Notes under the pieces: generated by a model
What the model saw: the letters and a program-made list of their open reading frames with translations, nothing else
The model's database searches: none
Told to the model about the DNA's origin: nothing
Shown: positions 8,386 to 14,961 of the stretch, in pieces
Layout of the letters: each line of letters opens with the position of its first letter
Numbering within the stretch: the stretch's first letter is position 1
Translations under genes and position numbers: made by a program
Assembly (NCBI RefSeq): GCF_002088975.1
Contig: NZ_NCST01000124.1
Location: forward strand, 1 to 37,474
DNA: 37,474 nt
Direction: 5' to 3'
Origin: Henriciella aquimarina
Lineage (GTDB): Bacteria > Pseudomonadota > Alphaproteobacteria > Caulobacterales > Hyphomonadaceae

Positions 8386-9378
8386 TCAGATGCTAGCGCT
8401 CATGCCTTCGCGCCCGTGCGGCGCATCCCAGTCAATGGAGGGGCCGGCGGGAACGATCCGGGTCGGGTTCACCATGTCGTGGCTCTCATAATAGTGATGC
8501 TGGGCATGGTAGGCATTCACCGTCTCGCGGATGCCGGGCCACTGATAGAGGTCGCGGGCATATGGCCAGAGATGCTCATAGTCGGCCAGGCGGCGGATAT
8601 TGCATTTGAAGTGGCCATGATAGACGAGGTCGAAACGGTAGAGCGTCGTCCAGAGACGCCAGTCGGCCTCGGTCGGGACATCGCCCAGCAGGAAGCGGGA
8701 GCGTGAGAGTTTGTCATCCAGCCAGTCCAGCGAATCGAAAAGCGGATAGACGGCCTCTTCATACGCCTTCTGTGATGTCGCGAACCCGGCCTTGTAGACG
8801 CCGTTATTGACCGTGTCGTAGACGCGCGCATTGATCTCGTCGATGGCCTCGTGACGGGCGGCAGGGTAATAGTCGCCGGCGGTGGCGCCCGCCTCGTCGA
8901 AGGCCGAATTGAACATGCGGATGAGGTCGGCCGATTCGTTGGAGACGATGGTCTGCTTTTCCTTGTCCCACAGTGTTGGGACCGTGACCCGGCCGGTATA
9001 GTGGGGATCGGCCTTCAGGTAGACTTCGTACATGTATTTTGAGCCGAACAGCTTGTCGCCGACGATGCCATCGGCATCGGGCTGGAAGGTCCAGCCATTC
9101 TCGCCCATGAACCAGTGCGTCACGGACACATCGATCATGTCCTCCAGCCCCTTGAGCTTGCGGAAGATCAGTGCCCGGTGGGCCCAGGGGCAGGCATAGG
9201 AGACATAGAGGTGATAGCGCCCGGGCTCGGCCTTGAAGCCGCCTTCACCGGTTGGGCCGGGCGATCCGTCGGGCGTGATCCAGTTGCGGAACTGGCTTTC
9301 CGAGCGCACGAACTTCCCGCCGCTCGATTCCGTATCGTACCACTTGTCCTGCCAGATGCCGTTATTAAGAAGGCCCAT
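8386..9378 (-). CDS. Glutathionyl-hydroquinone reductase (Xi-class GST)
   Basis: Reduces glutathionyl-hydroquinones by removing glutathione, protecting against quinone and oxidative stress. The 330-residue length is that of the YqjG/PcpF/ECM4 family, longer than ordinary GSTs. The catalytic Cys63 lies in S-Y-A-C-P-W-A-H-R, matching the family C-P-W-A motif and the same residue number as E. coli YqjG. The later WDKEKQTIVSNESADLIRM block is the conserved glutathione site with Glu-Ser. The ATG at 9378 is chosen; a TTG extension to 9417 would cross an inverted repeat. An AGGAGC ribosome-binding site lies inside that repeat. It is downstream of the helicase gene but separated by 144 nt with its own terminator-like hairpin. 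Confidence 0.9.
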   Translation of the reverse strand: MGLLNNGIWQDKWYDTESSGGKFVRSESQFRNWITPDGSPGPTGEGGFKAEPGRYHLYVSYACPWAHRALIFRKLKGLEDMIDVSVTHWFMGENGWTFQPDADGIVGDKLFGSKYMYEVYLKADPHYTGRVTVPTLWDKEKQTIVSNESADLIRMFNSAFDEAGATAGDYYPAARHEAIDEINARVYDTVNNGVYKAGFATSQKAYEEAVYPLFDSLDWLDDKLSRSRFLLGDVPTEADWRLWTTLYRFDLVYHGHFKCNIRRLADYEHLWPYARDLYQWPGIRETVNAYHAQHHYYESHDMVNPTRIVPAGPSIDWDAPHGREGMSASI

Positions 9379-9386
9379 CGTGTCTC

Positions 9387-9418
9387 GTTGCTCCTGTCTG
9401 AATGTCTGACAGAGCAAC
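9387..9418. repeat. Inverted repeat over the ribosome-binding site of the hydroquinone reductase gene
   Basis: Left arm GTTGCTC-C-TGTC (9387-9398) and right arm GACAGAGCAAC (9408-9418) are complementary over 11 bp with one bulged C and a 9-nt loop. On the minus strand the arm nearer the gene contains AGGAGC, the only Shine-Dalgarno candidate. It could be an RNA hairpin limiting translation or a DNA operator. Confidence 0.5.
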
Positions 9419-9441
9419 TAGGGGGCCGCGCCCACCGTTCC
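9416..9441 (-). promoter_or_regulatory. Weak EcfG-type promoter candidate for the hydroquinone reductase gene
   Basis: Minus-strand GGAAC (9437-9441), 17-nt spacer, AGTT (9416-9419), with one mismatch to the CGTT -10. Transcription would start inside the inverted repeat at 9387-9418. The location is plausible but the match is weak. Confidence 0.25.
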
Positions 9442-9488
9442 AGTCTGTTGCCCGGATAACGCCTATTCACACCGGGCATAGGACAATG

Positions 9489-9524
9489 AAAAAGACGGCC
9501 CGCGAGAGCTGCCGAGGGGCGGTC
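9489..9524 (-). terminator. Terminator-like hairpin after the helicase gene
   Basis: On the minus strand GACCGCCC and GGGCCGTC form an 8-bp stem with one mismatch, followed by TTTTT. It overlaps the helicase stop codon. The stem is imperfect, so efficiency is uncertain. Confidence 0.45.
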
Positions 9525-11442
9525 AGGATTTCGGGCGTTTCGCTTTCGGCCGTTTTGGCGGGCTGTCTCCGGTCGAGCCAGCACGATGATCGTGCTTGTG
9601 ACGCTTCGGCTTTGACTGTTTCGGTGTTTCCCGAGGCCGGTTTTCAAGTTCGGAGGGCGGCGTCGGCCGGGGTTTGCGTGGTTTGTCTTCTGGCGACCAT
9701 TCGACCCGGTGAGTCTTGGTTTTTTTCTTTTTCTTCGGCTTGTCGGAGCGAGAGGCCGACGCGCCTTTCTTGCCGGAATAGGCCGACCGCCCTGGTGGCT
9801 CGTCGCCCTCGCGCCACGCCGTGATCGACTTTTCGAGGCGGCCTTCCGCGCCGATCGTGGCGAAGAAAGGTTCTACACTGTCGGGTTTCAGCTCGACGCG
9901 ACTGTGGGCCTCTTCGATGCGGATCGCCCCGATCTGGGTCCGGTCGAGTCCGCCTGACTTGCACAGCATGGGCAGCAGCCAGCGCGGCTCGGCGCCGGAC
10001 TTGCGCCCGACAGACAAATTGATCCAGACGCCATTCTCGAAATCGTCGCGTGGGCTATGGGTGTCTCTCGACGGCCGGGGGGCACGTGGTTTCCGGCCAT
10101 CCCGGCGGCCAGACGTTCCGCGATCTTCAGGTACGGGCATCAGCTCTTCAGGCGCTGACCGCTTGGCTCGGTTGAGAGCGACAAAGGCGGCCGCCACCTG
10201 TTCGGCGCCGTGAATATCAATCAGCGCTTTTGCCATCTCGCTGTCGGCCGTACTGACCGGCTCGGAGAGGGAGGGATGATTGAGAAGGCGCTCATCATCA
10301 CGGCGCTGGATGTCCTCGGCCCCAGGCGCATCGGTCCAGCTTGCTTCGACCTTCGCGTCGCCCAGAAGCCGTTCGATACGGCGGCGCGCCTTGAAGGGAA
10401 CGATCAGGACGCTGATACCCTTGCGGCCCGCCCGGCCTGTGCGGCCACTGCGGTGAAGCAGGCTTTCCTGATTGGTTGGCAGGTCGGCATGAATGACGAG
10501 ATCGAGGTCGGGCAGGTCGAGGCCGCGGGCCGCGACATCGGTCGCGACGCAGACATTGGCGCGCCCGTCCCGCAGCGCCTGCAGGGCATGGGTGCGTTCC
10601 GTCTGGCTGAGTTCGCCGGACAGCGCCACGACGTTCATGCCGCGATTGTGGAAGCGCGCCAGAAGGTGGTTCACATTTGCCCGTGTCTTGCAGAAGACGA
10701 GTGCATTCTTCGCCTCATGAAAGCGCAGCACATTGATGAGCGCATTCTCGGTGTCGGCGGGCGCGACGATGTGGGCGCGGTATTCGATATCCCCGTGCTG
10801 GCCGGCATCGGCGATGGTATTCACCCGGACAGCATCACGCTGGAAATTTCCGGCCAGGCGCGCAATCGGTTTCGAAACCGTGGCCGAGAAGAGCAGAGTG
10901 CGGCGCTCTTCGGGGGCCGCCGCGAGGATGGTTTCGAGTTCTTCCCGGAAGCCGAGATCGAGCATTTCGTCGGCTTCGTCCATCACGACGACCCTGATCT
11001 CGTCGAGGACGAGGCCGCCGCGATTGATGTGGTCAACGAGCCGTCCCGGCGTACCGACGACGATATGGGCGCCGCGCTGCAGCGCCCGGCGCTCGTCGCG
11101 CGGATCCATACCGCCGACACAGGAGACAACCGAAGCGCTAGCCTGGGCATAAAGCCAGTCGAGTTCGCGGTGGACCTGCATGGCCAGTTCACGCGTCGGG
11201 GCAACGACAAGCGCCATCGGGTTTTCGGCATGATCGAGGCGTTCGGCGCCGCCAAGCAGGGAAGACGCCATGGCAAGGCCGAAAGCCACCGTCTTGCCTG
11301 ACCCGGTCTGTGCGGAGACGAGCAGGTCCTGCTCGCCAAGGGCGGGGTCGAGCACAGCGGCCTGGACGGGGGTGAGGCTGTCATAGCCACGCGTGGCGAG
11401 GGCCTGGCCCAGGGCGGGCGCAACAGCGGGGTGGTCGGTCAT
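9523..11442 (-). CDS. DEAD-box ATP-dependent RNA helicase with DbpA-type RNA-binding domain
   Basis: A 639-residue RNA helicase, likely in ribosome assembly or cold-related RNA remodelling. RecA domain 1 has the Q motif (GYDSLTPVQ), AQTGSGKT at 44-51, PTRELA near 82, DEAD at 155-158 and SAT at 186-188. RecA domain 2 carries TDVAARGLDLPD near 301-312 and HRSGRTGRAGRKG near 330-342. Residues about 470-535 (GVWINLSVGR, FFATIG) match the DbpA/CsdA RNA-binding domain. The tail after residue 550 is very Lys/Arg/Pro-rich and probably disordered. The ATG at 11442 has GGAAG upstream; a GTG at 11472 would add 10 residues without an RBS. Closest kin are DeaD/CsdA rather than RhlE. Confidence 0.93.
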   Translation of the reverse strand: MTDHPAVAPALGQALATRGYDSLTPVQAAVLDPALGEQDLLVSAQTGSGKTVAFGLAMASSLLGGAERLDHAENPMALVVAPTRELAMQVHRELDWLYAQASASVVSCVGGMDPRDERRALQRGAHIVVGTPGRLVDHINRGGLVLDEIRVVVMDEADEMLDLGFREELETILAAAPEERRTLLFSATVSKPIARLAGNFQRDAVRVNTIADAGQHGDIEYRAHIVAPADTENALINVLRFHEAKNALVFCKTRANVNHLLARFHNRGMNVVALSGELSQTERTHALQALRDGRANVCVATDVAARGLDLPDLDLVIHADLPTNQESLLHRSGRTGRAGRKGISVLIVPFKARRRIERLLGDAKVEASWTDAPGAEDIQRRDDERLLNHPSLSEPVSTADSEMAKALIDIHGAEQVAAAFVALNRAKRSAPEELMPVPEDRGTSGRRDGRKPRAPRPSRDTHSPRDDFENGVWINLSVGRKSGAEPRWLLPMLCKSGGLDRTQIGAIRIEEAHSRVELKPDSVEPFFATIGAEGRLEKSITAWREGDEPPGRSAYSGKKGASASRSDKPKKKKKTKTHRVEWSPEDKPRKPRPTPPSELENRPRETPKQSKPKRHKHDHRAGSTGDSPPKRPKAKRPKS

Positions 11443-11588
11443 GATTGGCTTCCGGATCATTCGGCCGCTCACTTCAGACGGCCTGACAGTCTGCCCGGGC
11501 CAACGGCCCGAAACCCTGTCGAAGCCGCCGACTTAATGGCCTTTCGCGCGCTTGGCTATGACCGCCATGACGTTGGGCGGATGATTTT

Positions 11589-12323
11589 TCAGATCAGACC
11601 TTGGGCCCGGAAACTCAATACCCCGGAGCGCGCCGCGATCAGATGGTCGTGCACCGTGATGTCGAGGGCATCGAGGGCGTCCATGATCTCGCGTGTCATG
11701 TCGATGTCGGGACGCGACGGTGTCGGGTCGCCGGACGGGTGATTGTGCACGAGGATCAGGCTCGAAGCCTGCAGTTCCAGCGCCCGCCGGGCGATCTCGC
11801 GCGGATAGACCGGGGCATGATCGACCGTGCCATGGCCCATGATCTCGTCTTCGATCAGCTGGTTCTTGCGGTCGAGGAAGAGGACCCGGAACTGCTCGCG
11901 GCCTTCATGCTGCAACTCGCGGCGGACATAGTCGGTCAGGGCCGTCCAGCTTGAGATAACGGGACGCGCCTTCAGCGTTTCACGCGTGGCGCGGGCTCCG
12001 ATTTCGGCGGTGGCCTTGAGATAGGCCGCGACCGTCTCGCCGACGCCGGCGACCTTGGTGAGGTCTGCTGGGCGGGCGGCCAGCACGCCGCTCAGCGACC
12101 CGAAACGCGCCAACAGGGCCTTGGCGATCGGTTTCACGTCCCGGCGCGGGATAAAGGCAAACAGCAGGGTCTCAAGCAGCTCATAGTCTTCCAGAGCGTT
12201 CGAGCCGCGCTCGACCAGCTTGGTGCGCAGCCGGTCACGATGGCCCTGCCAGTGCGGTTTGGGTTTCGAGACGGGCCTCGACGGATTGAGGCCGAGCAAG
12301 GGGGCTTCTTCGAAGGATCTCAT
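11589..12323 (-). CDS. radC: RadC-family JAB-domain protein
   Basis: A 244-residue protein annotated across bacteria as DNA repair protein RadC, whose true activity is unresolved. A helix-hairpin-helix region lies at about 75-105 (VAGVGETVAAYL). The JAMM/MPN+ metalloprotease-like motif is H-N-H-P-S-G-D-P near 193-200 with Asp206 completing H-x-H...D. The ATG at 12323 follows GGGAG at 5-nt spacing; the GTG two codons earlier is less suitable. The promoter carries a LexA-type GTTC-N7-GTTC repeat over the -10, so the gene may be damage-inducible. It follows methionine aminopeptidase on the same strand, a pairing seen in other alphaproteobacteria. Confidence 0.92.
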   Translation of the reverse strand: MRSFEEAPLLGLNPSRPVSKPKPHWQGHRDRLRTKLVERGSNALEDYELLETLLFAFIPRRDVKPIAKALLARFGSLSGVLAARPADLTKVAGVGETVAAYLKATAEIGARATRETLKARPVISSWTALTDYVRRELQHEGREQFRVLFLDRKNQLIEDEIMGHGTVDHAPVYPREIARRALELQASSLILVHNHPSGDPTPSRPDIDMTREIMDALDALDITVHDHLIAARSGVLSFRAQGLI

Positions 12324-12349
12324 GAACACTCCCAGCCATCAGCATGAGC

Positions 12350-12364
12350 GTTCTTTTTATGTTC
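12350..12364. promoter_or_regulatory. LexA-type SOS box upstream of radC
   Basis: GTTC at 12350-12353 and GTTC at 12361-12364 with a 7-nt AT-rich spacer. This matches the alphaproteobacterial LexA operator, which is a direct repeat GTTC-N7-GTTC. It lies 26 nt upstream of the radC start and overlaps the candidate -10, so bound repressor would block transcription. Confidence 0.65.
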
Positions 12365-12384
12365 TCAATCTGCGCCGTGGTCAA
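12356..12384 (-). promoter_or_regulatory. Candidate sigma-70 promoter for radC
   Basis: Minus-strand TTGACC (12379-12384), 17-nt spacer, CATAAA (12356-12361). The -35 matches 5 of 6 and the -10 matches 4 of 6. The -10 is embedded in the LexA-type repeat. Confidence 0.5.
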
Positions 12385-12403
12385 GGGCCATAGCGAAACG
12401 CGA

Positions 12404-13225
12404 TTAAAGCTGGACGGAGTGAGGGGTGTGCCAGCCCTTGGGCGAGGTGGTGAAGATCTCCACCCCATCCTCGGTCACGCCGACGGAATGCTCGAACTGG
12501 GCCGAGAGCTGGCGGTCCCGGGTCACGGCTGTCCAGCCATCCGGCAGGATGGCCGCATCCTTGCGGCCAAGGTTCAGCATCGGCTCGATGGTGAAGAACA
12601 TGCCGGGCTGCAGTTCCGGGCCTGTGCCGGCGCGCGCGGAATGGACCACATTCGGCTCATCGTGGAAAAGCTGTCCAAGACCGTGGCCGCAGAAATCCTC
12701 CACGACCGAAAGCCGGTTCTTCGCGGCGATGGCGGAGATGGCGGCCCCGATGTCTCCGAACCGGTTGCCGGGTTTGACCGCGGAAATGCCGGCCATCATG
12801 GCCTCATAGGTCACGTCCATCAGCCGTTCGGCCTTCCGCTTCGGCTTGCCGGCGGCATACATGCGTGAGTGGTCGCCATGCCAGCCATCGAGGATCAGCG
12901 TCACGTCGATATTGGCGATATCGCCTTCCTTGAGCGGGCGGTCGCCCGGAATGCCGTGACAGATGACATGGTTGAGCGAAATGCATGAGGCGTGACGATA
13001 GCCGCGATAGCCGATCGTCGCCGACTGGGCGCCGTGATCGAAGACGAATTCCCGGATCAGATCATCGAGATGGGTCGTCGTGACACCGGGTTTGACCTCC
13101 GGCACGAGCATGTCGAGGCATTCGGCCACCAAGCGGCCGGCCTTGCGCATGCCCTCAAAGCCTTCTTCGTCATGGATCCGGATTTCGCCAGTCCGCATGG
13201 GCATGATCAGGTCTGCTTCAGTCAT
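12404..13225 (-). CDS. map: Methionine aminopeptidase, type I
   Basis: Removes the initiator Met from nascent proteins. The 273-residue product has the pita-bread fold with all five metal ligands: Asp107 (NIDVT), Asp118 (GDHSR), His181 (GHGLGQLFHDEP), Glu214 (FTIEPML) and Glu245 (FEHSVGV). The N-terminal extension is short and has no zinc-finger Cys motif, so this is the plain type Ia form. The ATG at 13225 is used; a GTG one codon earlier is in frame. It precedes radC with an 80-nt gap that contains radC's own promoter, so the two are probably not strictly co-regulated. Confidence 0.95.
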   Translation of the reverse strand: MTEADLIMPMRTGEIRIHDEEGFEGMRKAGRLVAECLDMLVPEVKPGVTTTHLDDLIREFVFDHGAQSATIGYRGYRHASCISLNHVICHGIPGDRPLKEGDIANIDVTLILDGWHGDHSRMYAAGKPKRKAERLMDVTYEAMMAGISAVKPGNRFGDIGAAISAIAAKNRLSVVEDFCGHGLGQLFHDEPNVVHSARAGTGPELQPGMFFTIEPMLNLGRKDAAILPDGWTAVTRDRQLSAQFEHSVGVTEDGVEIFTTSPKGWHTPHSVQL

Positions 13226-13330
13226 CACGTCTCGTCTCGATTCGTCCTGCAGGGCCGTTCGCTCGGCCCGCCCGGCGAATATGGCAGTCTTTGGGGCAAA
13301 CTTCCACTCTTCGCGCTGTGTCTCGCCCTG

Positions 13331-13555
13331 TCAGGATTGCAGCGTGCGGGTCGATTCCTCGGCCTGCTTGGCCTCGGCGGCAAGCTTGTCCTGATCCTTC
13401 TGGGCGTAACGCTCCGGATCCTTGAACTCCTCGCGCGTGGCTTCTTCGCGCAGGGCACGCGCCTTGGGCGATTTCAATTGCGGGACGGCGACAGCCCAGA
13501 TGAGAATGGCCAGAAGCGCCAGCGCGCCGATGGCATAAAGGATTTCGAGGGGCAT
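13331..13555 (-). CDS. Small single-span membrane protein, unknown function
   Basis: A 74-residue product with one N-terminal membrane helix (about residues 4-26, LLAILIWAVAV) followed by a highly charged, probably helical tail rich in Glu, Lys, Ala and Arg. That is the look of a small inner-membrane protein with a cytoplasmic coiled segment. No family is recognised. A GGAGAC element precedes the ATG at 13555. A weak EcfG-type promoter (GGAAC-N16-CATT) lies 30 nt upstream, so stress control is possible but unproven. Confidence 0.65.
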   Translation of the reverse strand: MPLEILYAIGALALLAILIWAVAVPQLKSPKARALREEATREEFKDPERYAQKDQDKLAAEAKQAEESTRTLQS

Positions 13556-13584
13556 GGTCTGTCTCCATTGCTGTGTCTCGAATC

Positions 13585-13609
13585 AATGCCTGGACGATGA
13601 CCGCGTTCC
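13585..13609 (-). promoter_or_regulatory. Weak EcfG-type promoter candidate
   Basis: Minus-strand GGAAC (13605-13609), 16-nt spacer, CATT (13585-13588), one mismatch to CGTT. It lies 30 nt upstream of the small membrane protein start. The position fits but the match is not decisive. Confidence 0.3.
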
Positions 13610-13650
13610 GCCGGGCGGTGGCCGGAAGATCGGTTGAAGTCGGGAAATGC

Positions 13651-13678
13651 TTGCAGAGCAGGGTAGGGAGTCTATTTT
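13651..13678 (+). promoter_or_regulatory. Candidate promoter of the CinA-like gene
   Basis: TTGCAG (13651-13656), 16-nt spacer, TATTTT (13673-13678). The start codon is only 7 nt downstream, so the transcript would be leaderless or nearly so. Modest support. Confidence 0.3.
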
Positions 13679-13684
13679 CCGGCC

Positions 13685-14458
13685 ATGACCAAGACACCTG
13701 TCACTGCCGCTGTCTGCCTCATCGGCGACGAGCTTCTTTCCGGGCGCACGCGCGATATCAATGTCCAGCAGATTGCCGGCTATCTTGCCCCGCTTGGTAT
13801 TCCGGTCAGGGAGGTGCGTATCGTTCCCGACGAACAGGATTGCATTGTCGAAGCGGTCAACGCCTTGCGGAGCGCTTATAGCTACGTCTTCACGACGGGC
13901 GGCATCGGTCCGACCCATGACGACATTACCGCCGATGCCATTGCAGCGGCCTTCGGTGTCGGGATTGGCCATCATCCTGAGGTCTTCACCGACCTGCAGG
14001 CGCGCTATGACAAGATGGGCACCGAATTCACCGAGGCCCGCCAGCGCATGGCCCGCATTCCGCACGGGGCGAGCCTGATCGAAAACCCCGTCTCCGGGGC
14101 ACCCGGCTTCCAGACTGGCAATGTCTTCACGCTCGCCGGCGTGCCGTCCATCGTACAGGGTATGCTGCAGGATGTCGGCCACCGGCTTGAGCATGGCGAA
14201 GTGGTGCGCAGCATAACTGTGCGCTCCTCCGGCTTGCGGGAAGGCGACATCGCCGAGCAGCTTTCCGCCCTGAATGAGGAACTCGATGGCGTCAGTCTCG
14301 GCTCATATCCCTGGTTTCGCTCGGTCACCGATCATGGGGTGGCGCTGATCGCGCGCTCGACCGATCAGGACAAGCTCAAGACCGCGGGCGAACGGCTCGT
14401 CGCGCTGGTCAGCGAGGCTGGCCGCGAAAGCGAGCTTCTCGAAGGCGAGGCGTCATGA
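13685..14458 (+). CDS. Molybdopterin-binding-domain protein, CinA N-terminal family
   Basis: A 257-residue protein of the MoaB/MogA-fold group usually annotated as competence/damage-inducible protein CinA or molybdopterin-binding protein. The N-terminus CLIGDELLSGRTRDIN and the loop TTGGIGPTHDD near residues 71-81 are the signature phosphate and ligand-binding elements. PHGASLIENPVSGAPGF is the second conserved block. It lacks the C-terminal deamidase domain of full-length CinA (about 400 residues), so it is the short form. The family is linked to nucleotide or cofactor salvage (ADP-ribose pyrophosphatase); the exact reaction here is uncertain. Its stop overlaps the next start (ATGA), indicating translational coupling. 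Confidence 0.85.
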   Translation: MTKTPVTAAVCLIGDELLSGRTRDINVQQIAGYLAPLGIPVREVRIVPDEQDCIVEAVNALRSAYSYVFTTGGIGPTHDDITADAIAAAFGVGIGHHPEVFTDLQARYDKMGTEFTEARQRMARIPHGASLIENPVSGAPGFQTGNVFTLAGVPSIVQGMLQDVGHRLEHGEVVRSITVRSSGLREGDIAEQLSALNEELDGVSLGSYPWFRSVTDHGVALIARSTDQDKLKTAGERLVALVSEAGRESELLEGEAS

Positions 14459-14961
14459 CGTCCCTCGTGCCATGGCTCACCCGGACGCCTGTCATCATCG
14501 CGTCCGGCCTTGCCATGGTGATCGTGGGGATCAGCTTTTCGCCTGTCCAGAAACTCATCGACGGGCCCTTGCTCGACATGATCTGGTCAGGCCCGGCGGC
14601 AGAGGCCCGTCTGGCCGAGATGACGGCCGTGCAGCGGACCGCGCACTTCTGGGGCACGGTGCTGAACGATACGGCCTATCCGATTTTCTATGGCGCTTTC
14701 CTGGCGGGCCTTTCCGGGCGGTTCGCGCCTCAGCGCTGGAAAGGCTGGGTCATGCTGCCGGCACTGCTGACTGTGGTGGCCGATCTGGCCGAGAACACGG
14801 TGCAGGCACTGGCCCTTTCGGGCACGGCCGACCTGCTCGGCCTGAAGAGCCTCCTGACGCCGGTCAAGTTCGGCCTGTTCACGGTTGCCGGGCTTCTGGC
14901 ATTCGGTCTTGTCCTCTTTGCGCTGGCCCGCTGGGGCATACGGCGTGGACGGGGGAGCTAG
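14455..14961 (+). CDS. Small multi-pass membrane protein, unknown function
   Basis: A 168-residue hydrophobic protein, not recognised. Membrane segments are likely near residues 10-27, 72-88, 97-118 and 137-160. Between spans 1 and 2 lies an extracytoplasmic-looking loop with charged residues (EARLAEMTAVQRT). A conserved-looking A-D-L-A-E-N motif sits in span 3. The ATG overlaps the stop of the CinA-like gene by 4 nt, so the two are translated together. Its stop shares the tetranucleotide CTAG with the stop of the convergent gene on the other strand. Confidence 0.7.
   Translation: MTSLVPWLTRTPVIIASGLAMVIVGISFSPVQKLIDGPLLDMIWSGPAAEARLAEMTAVQRTAHFWGTVLNDTAYPIFYGAFLAGLSGRFAPQRWKGWVMLPALLTVVADLAENTVQALALSGTADLLGLKSLLTPVKFGLFTVAGLLAFGLVLFALARWGIRRGRGS

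Noticed and set aside
8308..8706. Plus-strand ORF with a good GGAGG before GTG at 8338
   Set aside because: All but its first codons lie antisense to the conserved hydroquinone reductase gene, and the protein has no recognisable fold.
10210..11301. 363-residue open frame antisense to the RNA helicase
   Set aside because: The helicase frame on the other strand has all DEAD-box motifs. This frame has none and no RBS.
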